Under the pieces are notes generated by a model, which saw only the letters and a program-made list of their open reading frames with translations, did not search any database and was not told the origin of the DNA. Of a stretch of DNA of 64,000 nucleotides, positions 48,480-60,400 are shown piece by piece. Made by a program: the position numbers and the translations under genes. The stretch is from Prochilodus magdalenae (lineage: Eukaryota > Chordata > Actinopteri > Characiformes > Prochilodontidae). The stretch covers positions 30,001-94,000 of the forward strand of contig JAMWET010003385.1 in the NCBI GenBank assembly GCA_024036415.1, read 5' to 3'. How positions within the stretch are numbered: position 1 is the first letter of the stretch; every line of letters starts with the position of its first letter.

Positions 48480-49090
48480 AGGAACGGAGGAAGAACAGAG
48501 GAAAACTTAATGATGAGCGGAGGAAGACTGAATGATGAACAGGAAGAACAGGAAGAGCGGACTAAGACTGGAGGAGAAACAGAGGAAGACTGGAGAATGA
48601 ACAAAGAACACTGGAGGAAGAATGGGGGAAGACTGGAGAATGAATGGAGGAAGAATGGGGGAAGACTGGAGAATGAATGGAGGAAGAACAGAGGAAGACT
48701 AGAGGAAGAACGGTGGAAGGTTGGAGGAAGAGTGGTGTAGGAACGGAGGATGAACAGAGGAAGGATGGAGGAAGAACAGAGGAAGACTGAATGTGAATGG
48801 AGGAAGACACAAGACAGAGAAAGACTGAAGGAAGAATGAGAAAGACTGGACTATGCCTGGAGGAAGAACGGAGAAAGACTGAATGATGAACGTAGAAAAA
48901 ACAGAAGAAGACTGAAGGAGGAGTGCAGGAAGAACAGAGGAAGACTGGAGGAAGGGTGCAGGAAGAACAGAGGAAGACTGGAGGAAGGGTGGAGGAAGAA
49001 CAAAGGGAAGGCTGGAGGATGAACGGAGGAAGGGTGGAGGATAAACGGAGGAAGGCTGGAGGATGAACGTAGGAAGGGTGGAGGAAGATT
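48480..49090. repeat. Purine-rich minisatellite (GGAGGAAGAACAGAGGAAGA)
   Basis: About 25 variable copies of a roughly 24-bp unit, GGAGGAAGAACAGAGGAAGA plus CTGGA or CTGAATGAT, directly upstream of the proposed lectin A first exon, so it may affect that promoter. Confidence 0.9.
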
Positions 49091-49139
49091 TTATCAGTTG
49101 GACAGTGTGTGAACTGATTATTAAATTAATAAATTATTT

Positions 49140-49815
49140 TTAATAAGCTCCCCAAGTCCCAACACCTCCCTGTTCCCCACATAGTGCACTTCAGCTTCCT
49201 GCTCCCTACATAGTGAACTACAACTCCCTGCTTCCTACACAGTGCGCTACACCTCCCTGCTTCCTGCATAGTGCACTAAACCTCCCTGCTCCCTACATAG
49301 TGCACTAAACCTCCCTGCTCCCTACATAGTGCACTAAACTTCCCTGCTCCCTACATAGTGCACTAAACCTCCCTGCTCCCTACATAGTGCACTACACCTC
49401 CCTGCTCCCTACACAGTGCGCTACACCTCCCTGCTTCCTGCATAGTGCACTAAACCTCCCTGCTCCCTACATAGTGCGCTACACCTCCCTGCTTCCTGCA
49501 TAGTGCACTAAACCTCCCTGCTCCCTACATAGTGCACTACACCTCCCTGCTTCCTACACAGTGCTCTACACCTCCCTGCTTCCTGCATAGTGCACTAAAC
49601 CTCCCTGCTCCCTACATAGTGCACTACACCTCCCTGCTTCCTACACAGTGCGCTACACCTCCCTGCTTCCTGCATAGTGCACTAAACCTCCCTGCTTCCT
49701 ACACAGTGCGCTAACACAGACTCCCTGCTTTCCTGTCATAGTGCACTAAACCTCCCTGCTCCTACACCAGTGTGGCGATAGTTCACCAGGTCCCTGCACC
49801 CTACATAGTGCACTA
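49140..49815. repeat. Minisatellite, 29-bp unit (CCCTACATAGTGCACTAAAC)
   Basis: About 23 copies of a unit reading CCTCCCTGCTCCCTACATAG then TGCACTAAA. The core resembles a CACTACATAGTGCACTA-like dispersed motif common in fish genomes. Copies near 49720-49790 carry several small insertions. Confidence 0.95.
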
Positions 49816-49819
49816 CACC

Positions 49820-50790
49820 ACTATATAGGGAACAGGGAGGTGTTTGAGGTTCGGCCTGGGTTTGATGCTACTCCTGACTGACATATGGACGGCGTGTAAG
49901 GTGTTCTAGGTACGTTCTTTAGACCTGTATACTGCAGTTTTGCTGTCAAGTACTTTAATTCAAGCCTGTGATATTAATGATGGAGCAATTTAGCGTATTT
50001 GCTATCCTAGCTAGCTGCCCAGCCCCGTTCCCAGTTTAAACAGAACCAAGCTCTTGCTTCGTTAGTACAGTCTGTGCAGTAACAGCAGGAGGATGTTTGG
50101 TGACACGGTCAGTCCAGGTGCTGTGAGGTGGTCCCGGTTGTGTGTGTATTACGTACTTTATGATGCGGTTCAGCCAATCAGATTGTAGGAGCAGAGTTCC
50201 TACGTCAAGTTCGTAAGCTGAACAAGCGACTAGGTAGCCGTTTCTCTCCATACACAGCGGAGGTTGGGAGTGTTTGTGTTTATGCAAGCTGTTAAATATG
50301 TCACTGAAGGTTATCCGGGCTCAATCCCGACCTACGCTGCTGACCTCAGTGGGTGCTTTTATTTTTGGTGGTTTTTGGAGGAGTTGGAGGTGGGGGAAGT
50401 TTGCTTGGGTGGGTTTGTGTGGGGTTATGTGGCCGCTGGCGCAGGTTTATAGTCAGTTCTGTAGACATCCACTATAAAGTAAATAGACATCCTGTGTTGT
50501 TTTTCAGGAGGACGATGCACATCGCCGACCGCTTACACAGACGGCTCTGGCTCTCTGGCACCAGCTGGAGTCTGGCTCTGGCATGACTAGACACTTTGCT
50601 CTTAACTGTCGTGTGCTGTATATGGTGTGGGTGTCGCAAAGTTGCCTGGACATTGTGCAGAGGTGATGCCACAACCAGTGCTATTCTGTGTTCCCGATTA
50701 GTTGGTTATCAACTATTCAAGTCTGCAAAACATCACTGTGGGACGGTAGGCTCACCTACCAGGTACCGGGTCATAGTCATTCATATTAGA
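49820..50790. other. Spacer, no gene seen
   Basis: Short frames only and no recognisable domain or splice-supported exon. The segment lies upstream of lectin A and downstream of lectin B. Confidence 0.4.
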
Positions 50791-50799
50791 ACCCTCAGG

Positions 50800-51480
50800 C
50801 ATAGTCCACAGTATTTAGGAATTTCCTCTGCCTACTAAATATTACTCCACAGTCCCTACTGTCAGTGGGATTAATAACACAAGTACGGGAAGTGATTGGA
50901 CTAAGTACCCACCAGAAAGGTCTCAGACAGAGGAAGACAGTGGTAGAACACGTTTAGAATGACAGAGCAGGAGCAGCGGGAAATGACTGAGGGGCTATAT
51001 ACGGTAAATAGCACGAGAAGCTTTAGTGTGTCCACGGATGTGATTGACCATAACCAAGTCACTCCTGTCTCAGGAACTGTAGCAGAACTGATGGAAAGTG
51101 GTGTGGGTAGGAAGGTGGGAGACTTACCGAGGCTAAGACACGTGATCTCAGAGGAGGCACAGGAACCGTAGAAAGACTTGTAATTCAATAACTGTGACTG
51201 TAAGTGAGCAGTGAAGTTTGAAGCGGAGAAGGGTGGAGGGATTATGGAGCAAACACTAGTGAAGCTTGGTGTTGTTCAGGAGTGCAGGGCAGAGGCTTCC
51301 GCCCCTTAGTTCCAGTGAAAGATAACATTTACGACTGGCTTGACCAATGGATATTCTGAGGGAACATCAGTGTATGAACTCCGATCAGGGTCAAAAATGT
51401 GCTTTCTGGAGGAAGGTGGAGGTCACGGAAGGAATGCCATATGCACCACACGTCCTAACACCGTTGGACATAAGATTGTG
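50800..51480 (+). mobile_element. Very degenerate Tc1-like remnant
   Basis: TAGGAATTTCCTCTGCCTAC with AAATATTACTCCACAGTCCC, then GAATGACAGAGCAGGAGCAG, and CTTGGTGTTGTTCAGGAGTG with CCGCCCCTTAGTTCCAGTGA follow the same order as the better copy at 38776-39893. No frame survives. I infer an old relative of that element; the borders are approximate. Confidence 0.45.
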
Positions 51481-52084
51481 CTTATCTACTGTTCGTAAGA
51501 GTGTGAAGACTGATTATTAGACTGTCTAAAGCGGTGTGGGTGCTCCGAGCAATCCATATTATGCAACCCTAATTGGAGCGTAGTGAAGGAAGGTTGTCTG
51601 TATGTCTCAGTTCATATGGTTCGAAGGCTGAATAAGTTCACAGTGCGACCAACAAGAGAATGCTTTAATGCAGTACACAGTGTATCTTATCGAACTACAG
51701 GCTGTTGCTGGTTTATCAGATCGGCCTCTGTTGTGATTGTATTCTGCAGTAGGGTTACGTGTATCTCAGTAAAGCTGTGACAGGACTGGTTACGTTTTTA
51801 CAGTGTGTGTCTGCCTTTCCTCATACCACTGTGTAACAGGAGCAGACTGTAGCATCATCTATGTGTTTCAGTTTCAGGTCTTTATGAATAACATCAACAG
51901 GCTCCTCATCTCTCAGAATCCTGTACGTTTTTAAAGGGGTAACACTTACCCCCGGTTCCTTTAGAGCTGGTACAGGTCCTGCTTCCCCTTACTGTTTTTC
52001 AGCGCCTGCAATGATAGCGAGTTCAGGTTATGCTAATGTAAAACGTGACTGTAGGGAAGTCGTCTTTAGGAGATGAATGTAATG

Positions 52085-54218
52085 TAAGACTGTAGTTTGT
52101 GACTGTAGGTCAGTGCGGTCACAGAGCAGGAGGTGAATGTGGAGCCTGTAGAGCGTTAGTGACCGTAGGTCAGTGTGGTCACAGAGCAGGAGGTGAATGT
52201 GGAGCCTGTAGAGTGTTAGTGACTGTAGGTCAGTGTGGTCACAGAGCAGGAGGTGAATGTGGAGTCTGTAGAGTGTTAGTGACTGTAGGTCAGTGGGGTC
52301 ATGGAGCAGGAGGTGAATGTGGAGTCTGTAGAGTGTTAGTGACTGTAGGGCAGTGTGGTCACGGAGCAGGAGGTGAATGTGGAGCCTGTAGAGTGTTAGT
52401 GACTGTAGGTCAGTGCAGTCATGGTGCAGGAGGTGAATGTGGAGCCTGTAGAGTGTTAGTGACTGTAGGGGAGCTCAGTCATGGAGCAGGAGGTGAATGT
52501 GGAGTCTGTAGAGCGTTAGTGACTGTAGGTCAGTGCGGTCATGGAGCAGGAGGTGAATGTGGAGTCTGTAGAGTGTTAGTGACTGTAGGTCAGAGCGGTC
52601 ATGGAGTAGGAGGTGAATGTGGAGCCTGTAGAGCGTTAGTGACCGTAGGTCAGTGCGGTCACAGGTCAGGAGGTGAATGTGGAGTCTGTAGAGTGTTAGT
52701 GACTGTAGGTCAGTGGGGTCATGGAGCAGGAGGTGAAGGTGGAGTCTGTAGAGTGTTAGTGACTGTAGGTCAGTGGGGTCACAGAGCAGGAGGTGAATGT
52801 GGAGTCTGTAGAGTGTTAGTGACTGTAGGTCAGTGCGGTCGTGGAGCAGGAGGTGTATGTGGAGTCTGTAGAGTGTTAGTGACTGTAGGGGAGCTCAGTC
52901 AATCAGTGAGCAGGCAGTTGTGAATGTGGAGCCTGTAGAAGTGTTAGTGACTGTAGGTCAGTGCAGTCATGGGTGCATTGGAGGTGAAATGTGGAGCCTG
53001 TAGAGTGTTAGTGACTGTAGGGGAGCCTCAGTCATCCGGACGCAGGAGGTGAATGTGGAGTCTGTAGAGCGTTAGTGACTGTAGTCATGCGGTCATGGAG
53101 CAGGAGGGTGAATGTGTGTGGAGTCTGTAGAGTTTGTTAGTGACTGTAGGTCAGAAGCGGGGTCATCGTAGCCCATGGAGTACGGAGGTGAATGTGGAGC
53201 CTGTAGAGCGTTAGAGACCGTAGGTCAGTGCGGTCAACAGGTCAGGAGGTGAATGTCGGAGTCTGTAGAGTGTTAGTGACTGTAGGTCAGTGGTGTCATG
53301 GAGCCAGGAGGTGGAGGGTGTGTGGAGTCTGTATAGTGTTCTTGACTGTAGGGGAGCTCAGTCATGGAGCAGGAGGTGAATGTGGAGCCTGTAGAGTGTT
53401 AGTGACTGTGGGTCAGCGCGGTCGTGGAGCAGGAGGTGAATGTGGAGTCTGTAGAGTGTTAGTGACTGTAGGGGAGCTCAGTCATGGAGCAGGAGGTGAA
53501 TGTGGAGTCTGTAGAGTGTTAGTGACTGTAGGTCAGTGTGGTCATGGAGCAGGAGGTGAATGTGGAGTCTGTAGAGTGTTAGTGACTGTAGGTCAGTGTG
53601 GTCACGGAGCAGGAGGTGAATGTGGAGCCTGTAGAGTGTTAGTGACTGTAGGTCAGTGCGGTCGTGGAGCAGGAGGTGTATGTGGAGTCTGTAGAGTGTT
53701 AGTGACTGTAGGGGAGCTCAGTCATGGAGCAGGAGGTGAATGTGGAGCCTGTAGAGTGTTAGTGACTGTAGGTCAGCACAGTCGTGGAGCAGGAGGTGAA
53801 TGTGGAGTCTGTAGAGCATTAGTGACTGTAGGGGAGCTCAGTCATGGAGCAGGAGGTGAATGTGGAGCCTGTAGAGTGTTAGTGACTGTGGGTCAGCGCG
53901 GTCGTGGAGCAGGAGGTGAATGTGGAGTCTGTAGAGTGTTAGTGACTGTAGGTCAGTGGGGTCATGGAGCAGGAGGTGTATGTGGAGTCTGTAGAGTGTT
54001 AGTGACTGTAGGGGAGCTCAGTCATGGAGCAGGAGGTGAATGTGGAGCCTGTAGAGTGTTAGTGACTGTGGGTCAGCGCGGTCGTGGAGCAGGAGGTGAA
54101 TGTGGAGTCTGTAGAGTGTTAGTGACTGTAGGTCAGTGGGGTCATGGAGCAGGAGGTGAATGTGGAGCCTGTAGAGTGTTAGTGACCGTAGGTCAGTGCG
54201 GTCATGGTGCAGGAGGCG
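52085..54218. repeat. 60-bp minisatellite, about 35 copies, between the lectin genes
   Basis: The unit of exactly 60 bp contains GTGAATGTGGAGTCTGTAGA, GTGTTAGTGACTGTAGGTCA and GTGCGGTCATGGAGCAGGAG. Variants (GTCT or GCCT; CAGTGCGGTC or GAGCTCAGTC) recur in patterns suggesting multi-unit duplications. Because 60 is divisible by three, open frames of 274 and 342 aa appear with a 20-residue period; I judge them spurious. Units between about 52905 and 53330 are disrupted by many small insertions. Confidence 0.95.
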
Positions 54219-54405
54219 CACTGGGAGTAATACAAATCCTGACCTGTAGACGTTAAAATGAGGTCATCGCTATGGGAACACAATAATGAGCGGGAAGCAG
54301 GAGGAACTCAGAGTTTATTGGTGAAACACAGGCACCCAGCTAACCCCAAGCATAATTCCAGCCAGTGCACATTTCACTGAGCAGGAACCGGAGAAATTCA
54401 GGCCA

Positions 54406-57400
54406 TCAGATTCCATCATTGCACCGGGCGACCGGAAACCCAAACACCTCCACCTCACACAGACTCAGAGTTCCCTCTCCAGGCAGGGATACGGTCACGT
54501 AGCTGCCCTCCAGCAGACTGCTGCAGTTAAAGTACTCAGTCTGACCAGCCGGGATGGAGGACGCAGTGGCACAGCTGGAGGAGCAGAGAGGAACAGAGGG
54601 AGTCAGAGAAGAGCAGAGAGGAACAAAGACAAGCAGAGAGGAGACGAGAGGAACACAGAGGAGCAGAGAGGAGCAGAGGGGAACAAAGACAAGCAGAGAG
54701 GAGATGAGAGGAACGCAGAGTGGAACACAGAGGAGCAGAGAGAAGGAGAGAGGAGCAGAAAGAAACAGAGTAGCACACAGAGACACACAGAGAGGAGCAG
54801 AGGGGAACAGAGACAAGCAGAGAGGAGCAGAGGGGAACAGAGAGGAGCAGAGGGGAACAGAGACAAGCAGAGAGGAGCAGAGGGGAACAGAGACAAGCAG
54901 AGAGGAGCAGAGGGGAACAGAGACAAGCAGAGAGGAGCAGAGGGGAACAGAGACGAGCAGAGAGGAGCAGAGGGGAACAGAGACGAGCAGAGAGGAGCAG
55001 AGGGGAACAGAGAGGAACAGAGGGGAACAGAGACAAGCAGAGAGGAGCAGAGGGGAACAGAGAGGAACAGAGAGGAACAGAGACAAGCAGAGAGGAGCAG
55101 AGGGGAACAGAGACAAGCAGAGAGGAGCAGAGACAAGCAGAGAGGAACAGAGGGGAACAGAGACAAGCAGAGAGGAGCAGAGGGGAACAGAGACGAGCAG
55201 AGAGGAGCAGAGGGGAACAGAGACGAGCAGAGGGGAACAGAGAAAAGCAGAGAGGAGCAGAGGGGAACAGAGACAAGCAGGGGGGAGCAGGGGGGAGCAG
55301 AGGGGAACAGAGAGGAGCAGAGGGGAACAGAGACAAGCAGAGGGGAACAGAGACAAGCAGGGGGGAACAGAGGGGAACAGAGAGGAGGAGAGGGGAAGAG
55401 AGGGGAACATGAAACCGGAGTGTTCAGTTCTTTATAACAGCAGACAACACACAGCACAAAGCAGCTGTCCAGACAGCTAATGTTCAGGCTGAACATGACA
55501 GAACACTGGCCTGGTGTGCTCTGAGCTTAAACAACGAGAGTTCCTAAAGGTTCTACTTACAGTGGGTTATCTTTCCCATCGTTACTTAGGGAATCACCAA
55601 CCCGGATCTCTGCACCGCCCAGGCGTTCTGAGCAGCAGTCCCCTCGATTTGTCAGGGCCACGTAAGAGACTACATGGCTGCGATGCAGACTCAGCCTCCA
55701 CCAGGGGGAGCTCTCCTGTTCTGTTTGTGTGCAGGAACCCTTCTTCAGGTCCGGGTCACGGTTATCGTCTATGGCGTTTTGGGCGAGGCAGAAGCCAGGG
55801 GACATCTCAGAGCTGTGAACGCTGGACTGGGTGGCTCTTCCTCTCAGAGCAACGTTATGCAGGTCTTCTTCTTCTGAGAACGAGAACAGATGTCTTTAGA
55901 TTGGTACTTGAAGTTCAAGACAGACGGACAGATGAGGATCAGGGTTTCCCAATCTAGTCCCGAAGAGATCTGCTGTCTCCCAGCACTGCGGTACTGGGTA
56001 TTTAGAGGTATTCAGTGTTCATGGTTCAATGGTCTTGATGGTTGGTTCAGGTGTAAGTAGACTCACGGGCCAGGCTTGATCTCTATTACCTTGAGAGTCT
56101 AAGAGAGTCTGTGTGAGTCTGACAGTCTGATAGAGTCCTGATTGTGTCTGAGAAAGTTCTGAGCGAGTCAGAATGAGTCTGAGAGCGTCTGATTGAGTCT
56201 AAGAGAGTCTGAGACAGTCTGAGTGAGTCGGAGAGAGTCTAAGAGCGTCCTAAGCGAGTCAGAGAGAGTTTATGAGAGTCTGAAAGAGTCTGAGTGAATC
56301 TGACAGAGTCTGAGACAGTCTGAGACAGTCTGAGACAGTCTGAGACAGTCTGAGACAGTCTGAGAGAGTCTGATTGAGTCTGAGAGAGTCTTGAGAGAGT
56401 TTGAGTAAGCCTGAGAGAGTCTGAGACAGTCGGAGAGAGTCTTGTGCGAGTCAGAGTAAGTCTGAAAGAGTCTGAGACAGTTTGACTGAATCAGAGAGAG
56501 TCTGGCAGAGTCGTGAGCAAGTCAGAGTGAGTCTGAGCTAGCCTGAGAGAGTCTGAGTGAGTCTGAGTGAGTCTGAGAGAGTCTGAGTGAGCCTGAGACA
56601 GTCTGAGTGAGTCTGAGAGAGTCCTGCGTGAGTCGGAGTTGGTCTGATAGAGTCTGAGAAAGTCTTAAAGAGTGCTGAGTGAGTCTAAGGCAGTCTAAGA
56701 CAGTCTGAGTGAGTTGGAAGTCCTGGACTGGAAAACACTGACTTAGAGTGAACTGCACTCACCGTGAAGATGGAAGGACTCAGGGCTGGATTCTGTATCT
56801 GTAATCAGATCAGTTGTTGAGAGTTAGGGTCTGTGTTTATACAAATCTCTCACTCCTCCTTCTCACCTTCTCTCCATCTCACCTGCAAACACCTCCACCT
56901 CGCACAGAGTGAGGATTTTATTCTCTCCTGGCAGTAACACATTAACGTACCGCCCCTCAGTGGCTCTGAACCGGTACGTTTTGGTGAGATCAGAGCCGAG
57001 AGGGCCAATAACAGCGACTCTGCAGGTACAAATTAAACAGAGATCAGACCAAATAAATCAGAAATAGGGGTCTAATAATGTGCTGTGACATCAGATCACT
57101 ATCTAATCTCAAGTGAAATTAGCTTTAACCACAATAAATGTTCATCTACACACTACTGTGTTAATCAAGCTATAACATCCTCTACACCCAGTCCCTTTAT
57201 TGAGAACCTCCCAGACCTGTCCAATTCCATTAGCTGTCCATCTGATCTAGATATTTTGACCAAACACTTGAAGGACACTTCCAAACAAAGTGACTCCACT
57301 TAAAAATAAAAAAATACAGCAGAAAAAGTTTGCTCATGGTTCAGTAATCAGACTCGAGCCTTAAAACCGACTGTTAGACAACTAGAATGGCGTCTGACCA

Positions 57401-60400
57401 AACTCGAGGTATTCCAGACTGCCTGGACGGATAGCCTTTTGGACTATGGAAGAGCACCAACTGCAGCATGTTCAGCCTATCTCTCTCCTCTGATTAAAAT
57501 AACAAAAATAACCCATAATTTCCATAATTTCTAAATGAATGATTTTATGAATGTCTTTAATGATAAAGAAATTCATAAATTCAATAAATTAAGAAATGCA
57601 TTGTCCCCACAGGATGCAGAAAAGCTAGGTCACGCCTTCATTACTCCAAGGCTGGATTATTGTAACGCCCTGCTTTCTGGTTGCTCCAGCAAAAGCCTTG
57701 ATAAGCTCCAGTTAGTCCGGAGAGTCTTAACGAGAAATAGGAAATTTGATCATATCAGCCCAGTCTTCTCTAACCTACACTGGTTGCCAGTTAAATTCCG
57801 CATCGGGTATAAAATTCTCTAAAGCTCTAAACTGCCTCGCTCCTCAGAACCTCAGTGAAGTTACCTTGTACTATGAACCAACATAAACTCAGATCTGAAG
57901 GTGCAGGCTCTCTATCAGTACCTAGAATTAATATGGTTACATCAGGGCGGCGGAGCCTTTTCGTACAAAGCCCCACTGGCCTGAAAACCTACCTGTTCAG
58001 TCGAGCCTTTGGTAAGTAGTGTCCCCGCTAACTGCTAACACCATACACATGCTAATGGTCTGTGTGTTCTTCTTTCCCGGAGCTGAGCTACTTCCCAAAC
58101 TCTGTGGTCTGCCGCGGAGCAACTGCCCATCCTGTGTGCTCTGATGCTATTCCTTCCTGCCTCGGCTGGGTGCCACTGCCTTCCTGCTGGCCAGTTTGCC
58201 TAACATAAGGGTTCTCCCTGTTTAGTGCTGTGAGGGGGGGCTCACCTGCATCGCTCGCGGCATCTGATGATCCTGCTATTTCATTTAACAATCCTAATAT
58301 TTAATCACAGACAAATCTATCATTCCTTCCCCTGCCTCAGAACACCCAACACCTCCCCTATTCATTTCCTATAGTTATAAGAGGATGGGTTCCCCCTTTG
58401 AGAACCTCTCGAGGTTTGTTCCTCTTCCTTAAGGGAGTTTTTCCTTGCCACTGTCACTGTTGGCTTGCTCATTGGGGGCTCGGACCCGGATTCTCTGTAA
58501 AGCTGTTTATGATATAGATATGTAAACAAATTTGACTTGACATAGGCAACTGCAGCTGTGCAACTACGAATTTCAGTGGCGTGACTAAGCGCGGGTCCTG
58601 ATGTGGCTAAGTTGTTTTACTGGCCACCTCGGGTGCCCCCACCACCCTCGCTGTAGCTGGTAGTTCATCATGAACAGACATTTCTAGACCCTCCTACCCC
58701 AGGTCTAGTCTCCTTCTCCATAAACCCGTAGTGACACCTCTGCTGAGAGAGTCTGGCAGAGTCCTGAGCAAGTCAGAGTGAGCCTGAGACAGTCTGAGTG
58801 AGTCCTGAGCGAGTCGGGGTAAGTCTGAGTCTGAGTCTTCTCCATAAACCCATAGTGACACCTCTGCTGCTAATCCGTTTATCATCCTGGACTTTCAGCC
58901 TGACCCTGCTCCCTAAACACTGGCCTGAGCATGCTGCCAGAGAATATTGAGCTATGGACCCACTATCAATAACCAAATCAAATCGTTGGCTCAACTATTT
59001 CACGACGCCCCTAAATAAAGCAAGAGAACCGACAGGAGAACCTTCAGCACCTTAAAAACATCATATAAGAACAATATAAGGTTCCTCACAGTTTGTTGTT
59101 GTTGCCGTTGTTCTCGAGGCTGTTGCCGATCCGGATCTGAGCCCCGTTTATCCGGTCTCCACAGCAGTCTTTGCGGTTAGTGATGGTCACTGAGGTCACG
59201 TTGTAGATGTCGGGGAGCTCCACCCTCCACCAGGGGTTCACATCAAAATGAGTGTGACTGCAGGAGTTCTTGAGGTAATCCGGATTCCTGTCTCCATCCA
59301 CGGCATTCTGAGCAGCTCCTAAGTGGTCGTATGTTGTTGACTGCACTGCTTGGGCTCCGACTGCAAGGTTCTCTGTTCAACAGAACCAGCAAACATGAGA
59401 TCAGAAGATGCAGGTACACCGAATGGGTTGTTTGTTCAGGTGTATCAGTGTGTCCTGGCACAGACTCGATCAGACTCACAATCAGTTTCATATTTGTTGA
59501 TGGAAAGTGTGATGCCGTAGTTCTTTGTTTTTAAATGCTCCTGTTTATTTAGTACTCATGTCTTTCTGGTATTCTGAGCGAATCCCAGTGAGTCTGAATG
59601 TGTCTCAGAGAATCTGAGTCTGAGACTCTGAATGAGTCTGACAGAACCTGAGGCAGTGTGAGAGTTTGAGAGACTATGAGATAGTCTCAGAGAGTCTAAG
59701 TAAGTTTAAGCATGTCTGAGCAACTCTGAATGAGTCCAAGTGTCTAAGAGAGTCCTGACTGAATCAAAGTGAGTTTGAGAGAGTCTGAGTGAGTCAGAAT
59801 GAGTCTGAGTATGTCTGAGAGTCTGAGAATGTCCTTATCGAGTCTAAGTGAATTTGAGAGAGCCTGACAGAATCTGAGACAGTCTGAGTGAGTCAGAATA
59901 AGTCTGAGAGTTTGAGAGAGTCCTGAGTGAGTCAGAGTGAGTTTGAGAGAGTCTGAGTGAGTCAGAATAAGTCTGAGAGTTTGAGAGAGTCCTGAGTGAG
60001 TCAGAGTGAGTTTGAGAGAGTCTGAGTGAGTCAGAATAAGTCTGAGTAAGTCTGAGTGAGTCTGAGACAGTCTGAGAGTCTGAGAGAGTCCTGATTAAGT
60101 CATAGTGAGTTTAAGAGAGTCTAAGTGAGTCAGAATAAGTCTGAGACACTCTGAGAGTCTGTGAGAGTCCTGATTGAGTCAGAGTGAGTTTGAGAGTCTG
60201 GTAGAGTCTGAGTGCATTAGAATGAGTCTGAATAAGTCTGAGAGTCTGAAAGAGTCTGGCAGAGTGTGAGTCAGAATGAGTCTGTGACAATCTGTGAGTC
60301 TGAAAGAGTCTTGATCGGGCTGAGTGAGTTTGAGAGAGTCTGAATAAGTCAGAATAAGTCTGAGTAAGTCTGAGAGAGTCCTGATCGAGTCAGAATGAGT

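Noticed and set aside
54554..55480. 308-aa Glu/Arg/Gln frame and the opposite 266-334 aa frames
   Set aside because: Repeat-derived. The minus frame includes a true exon only at its last 56 codons (54574-54406).
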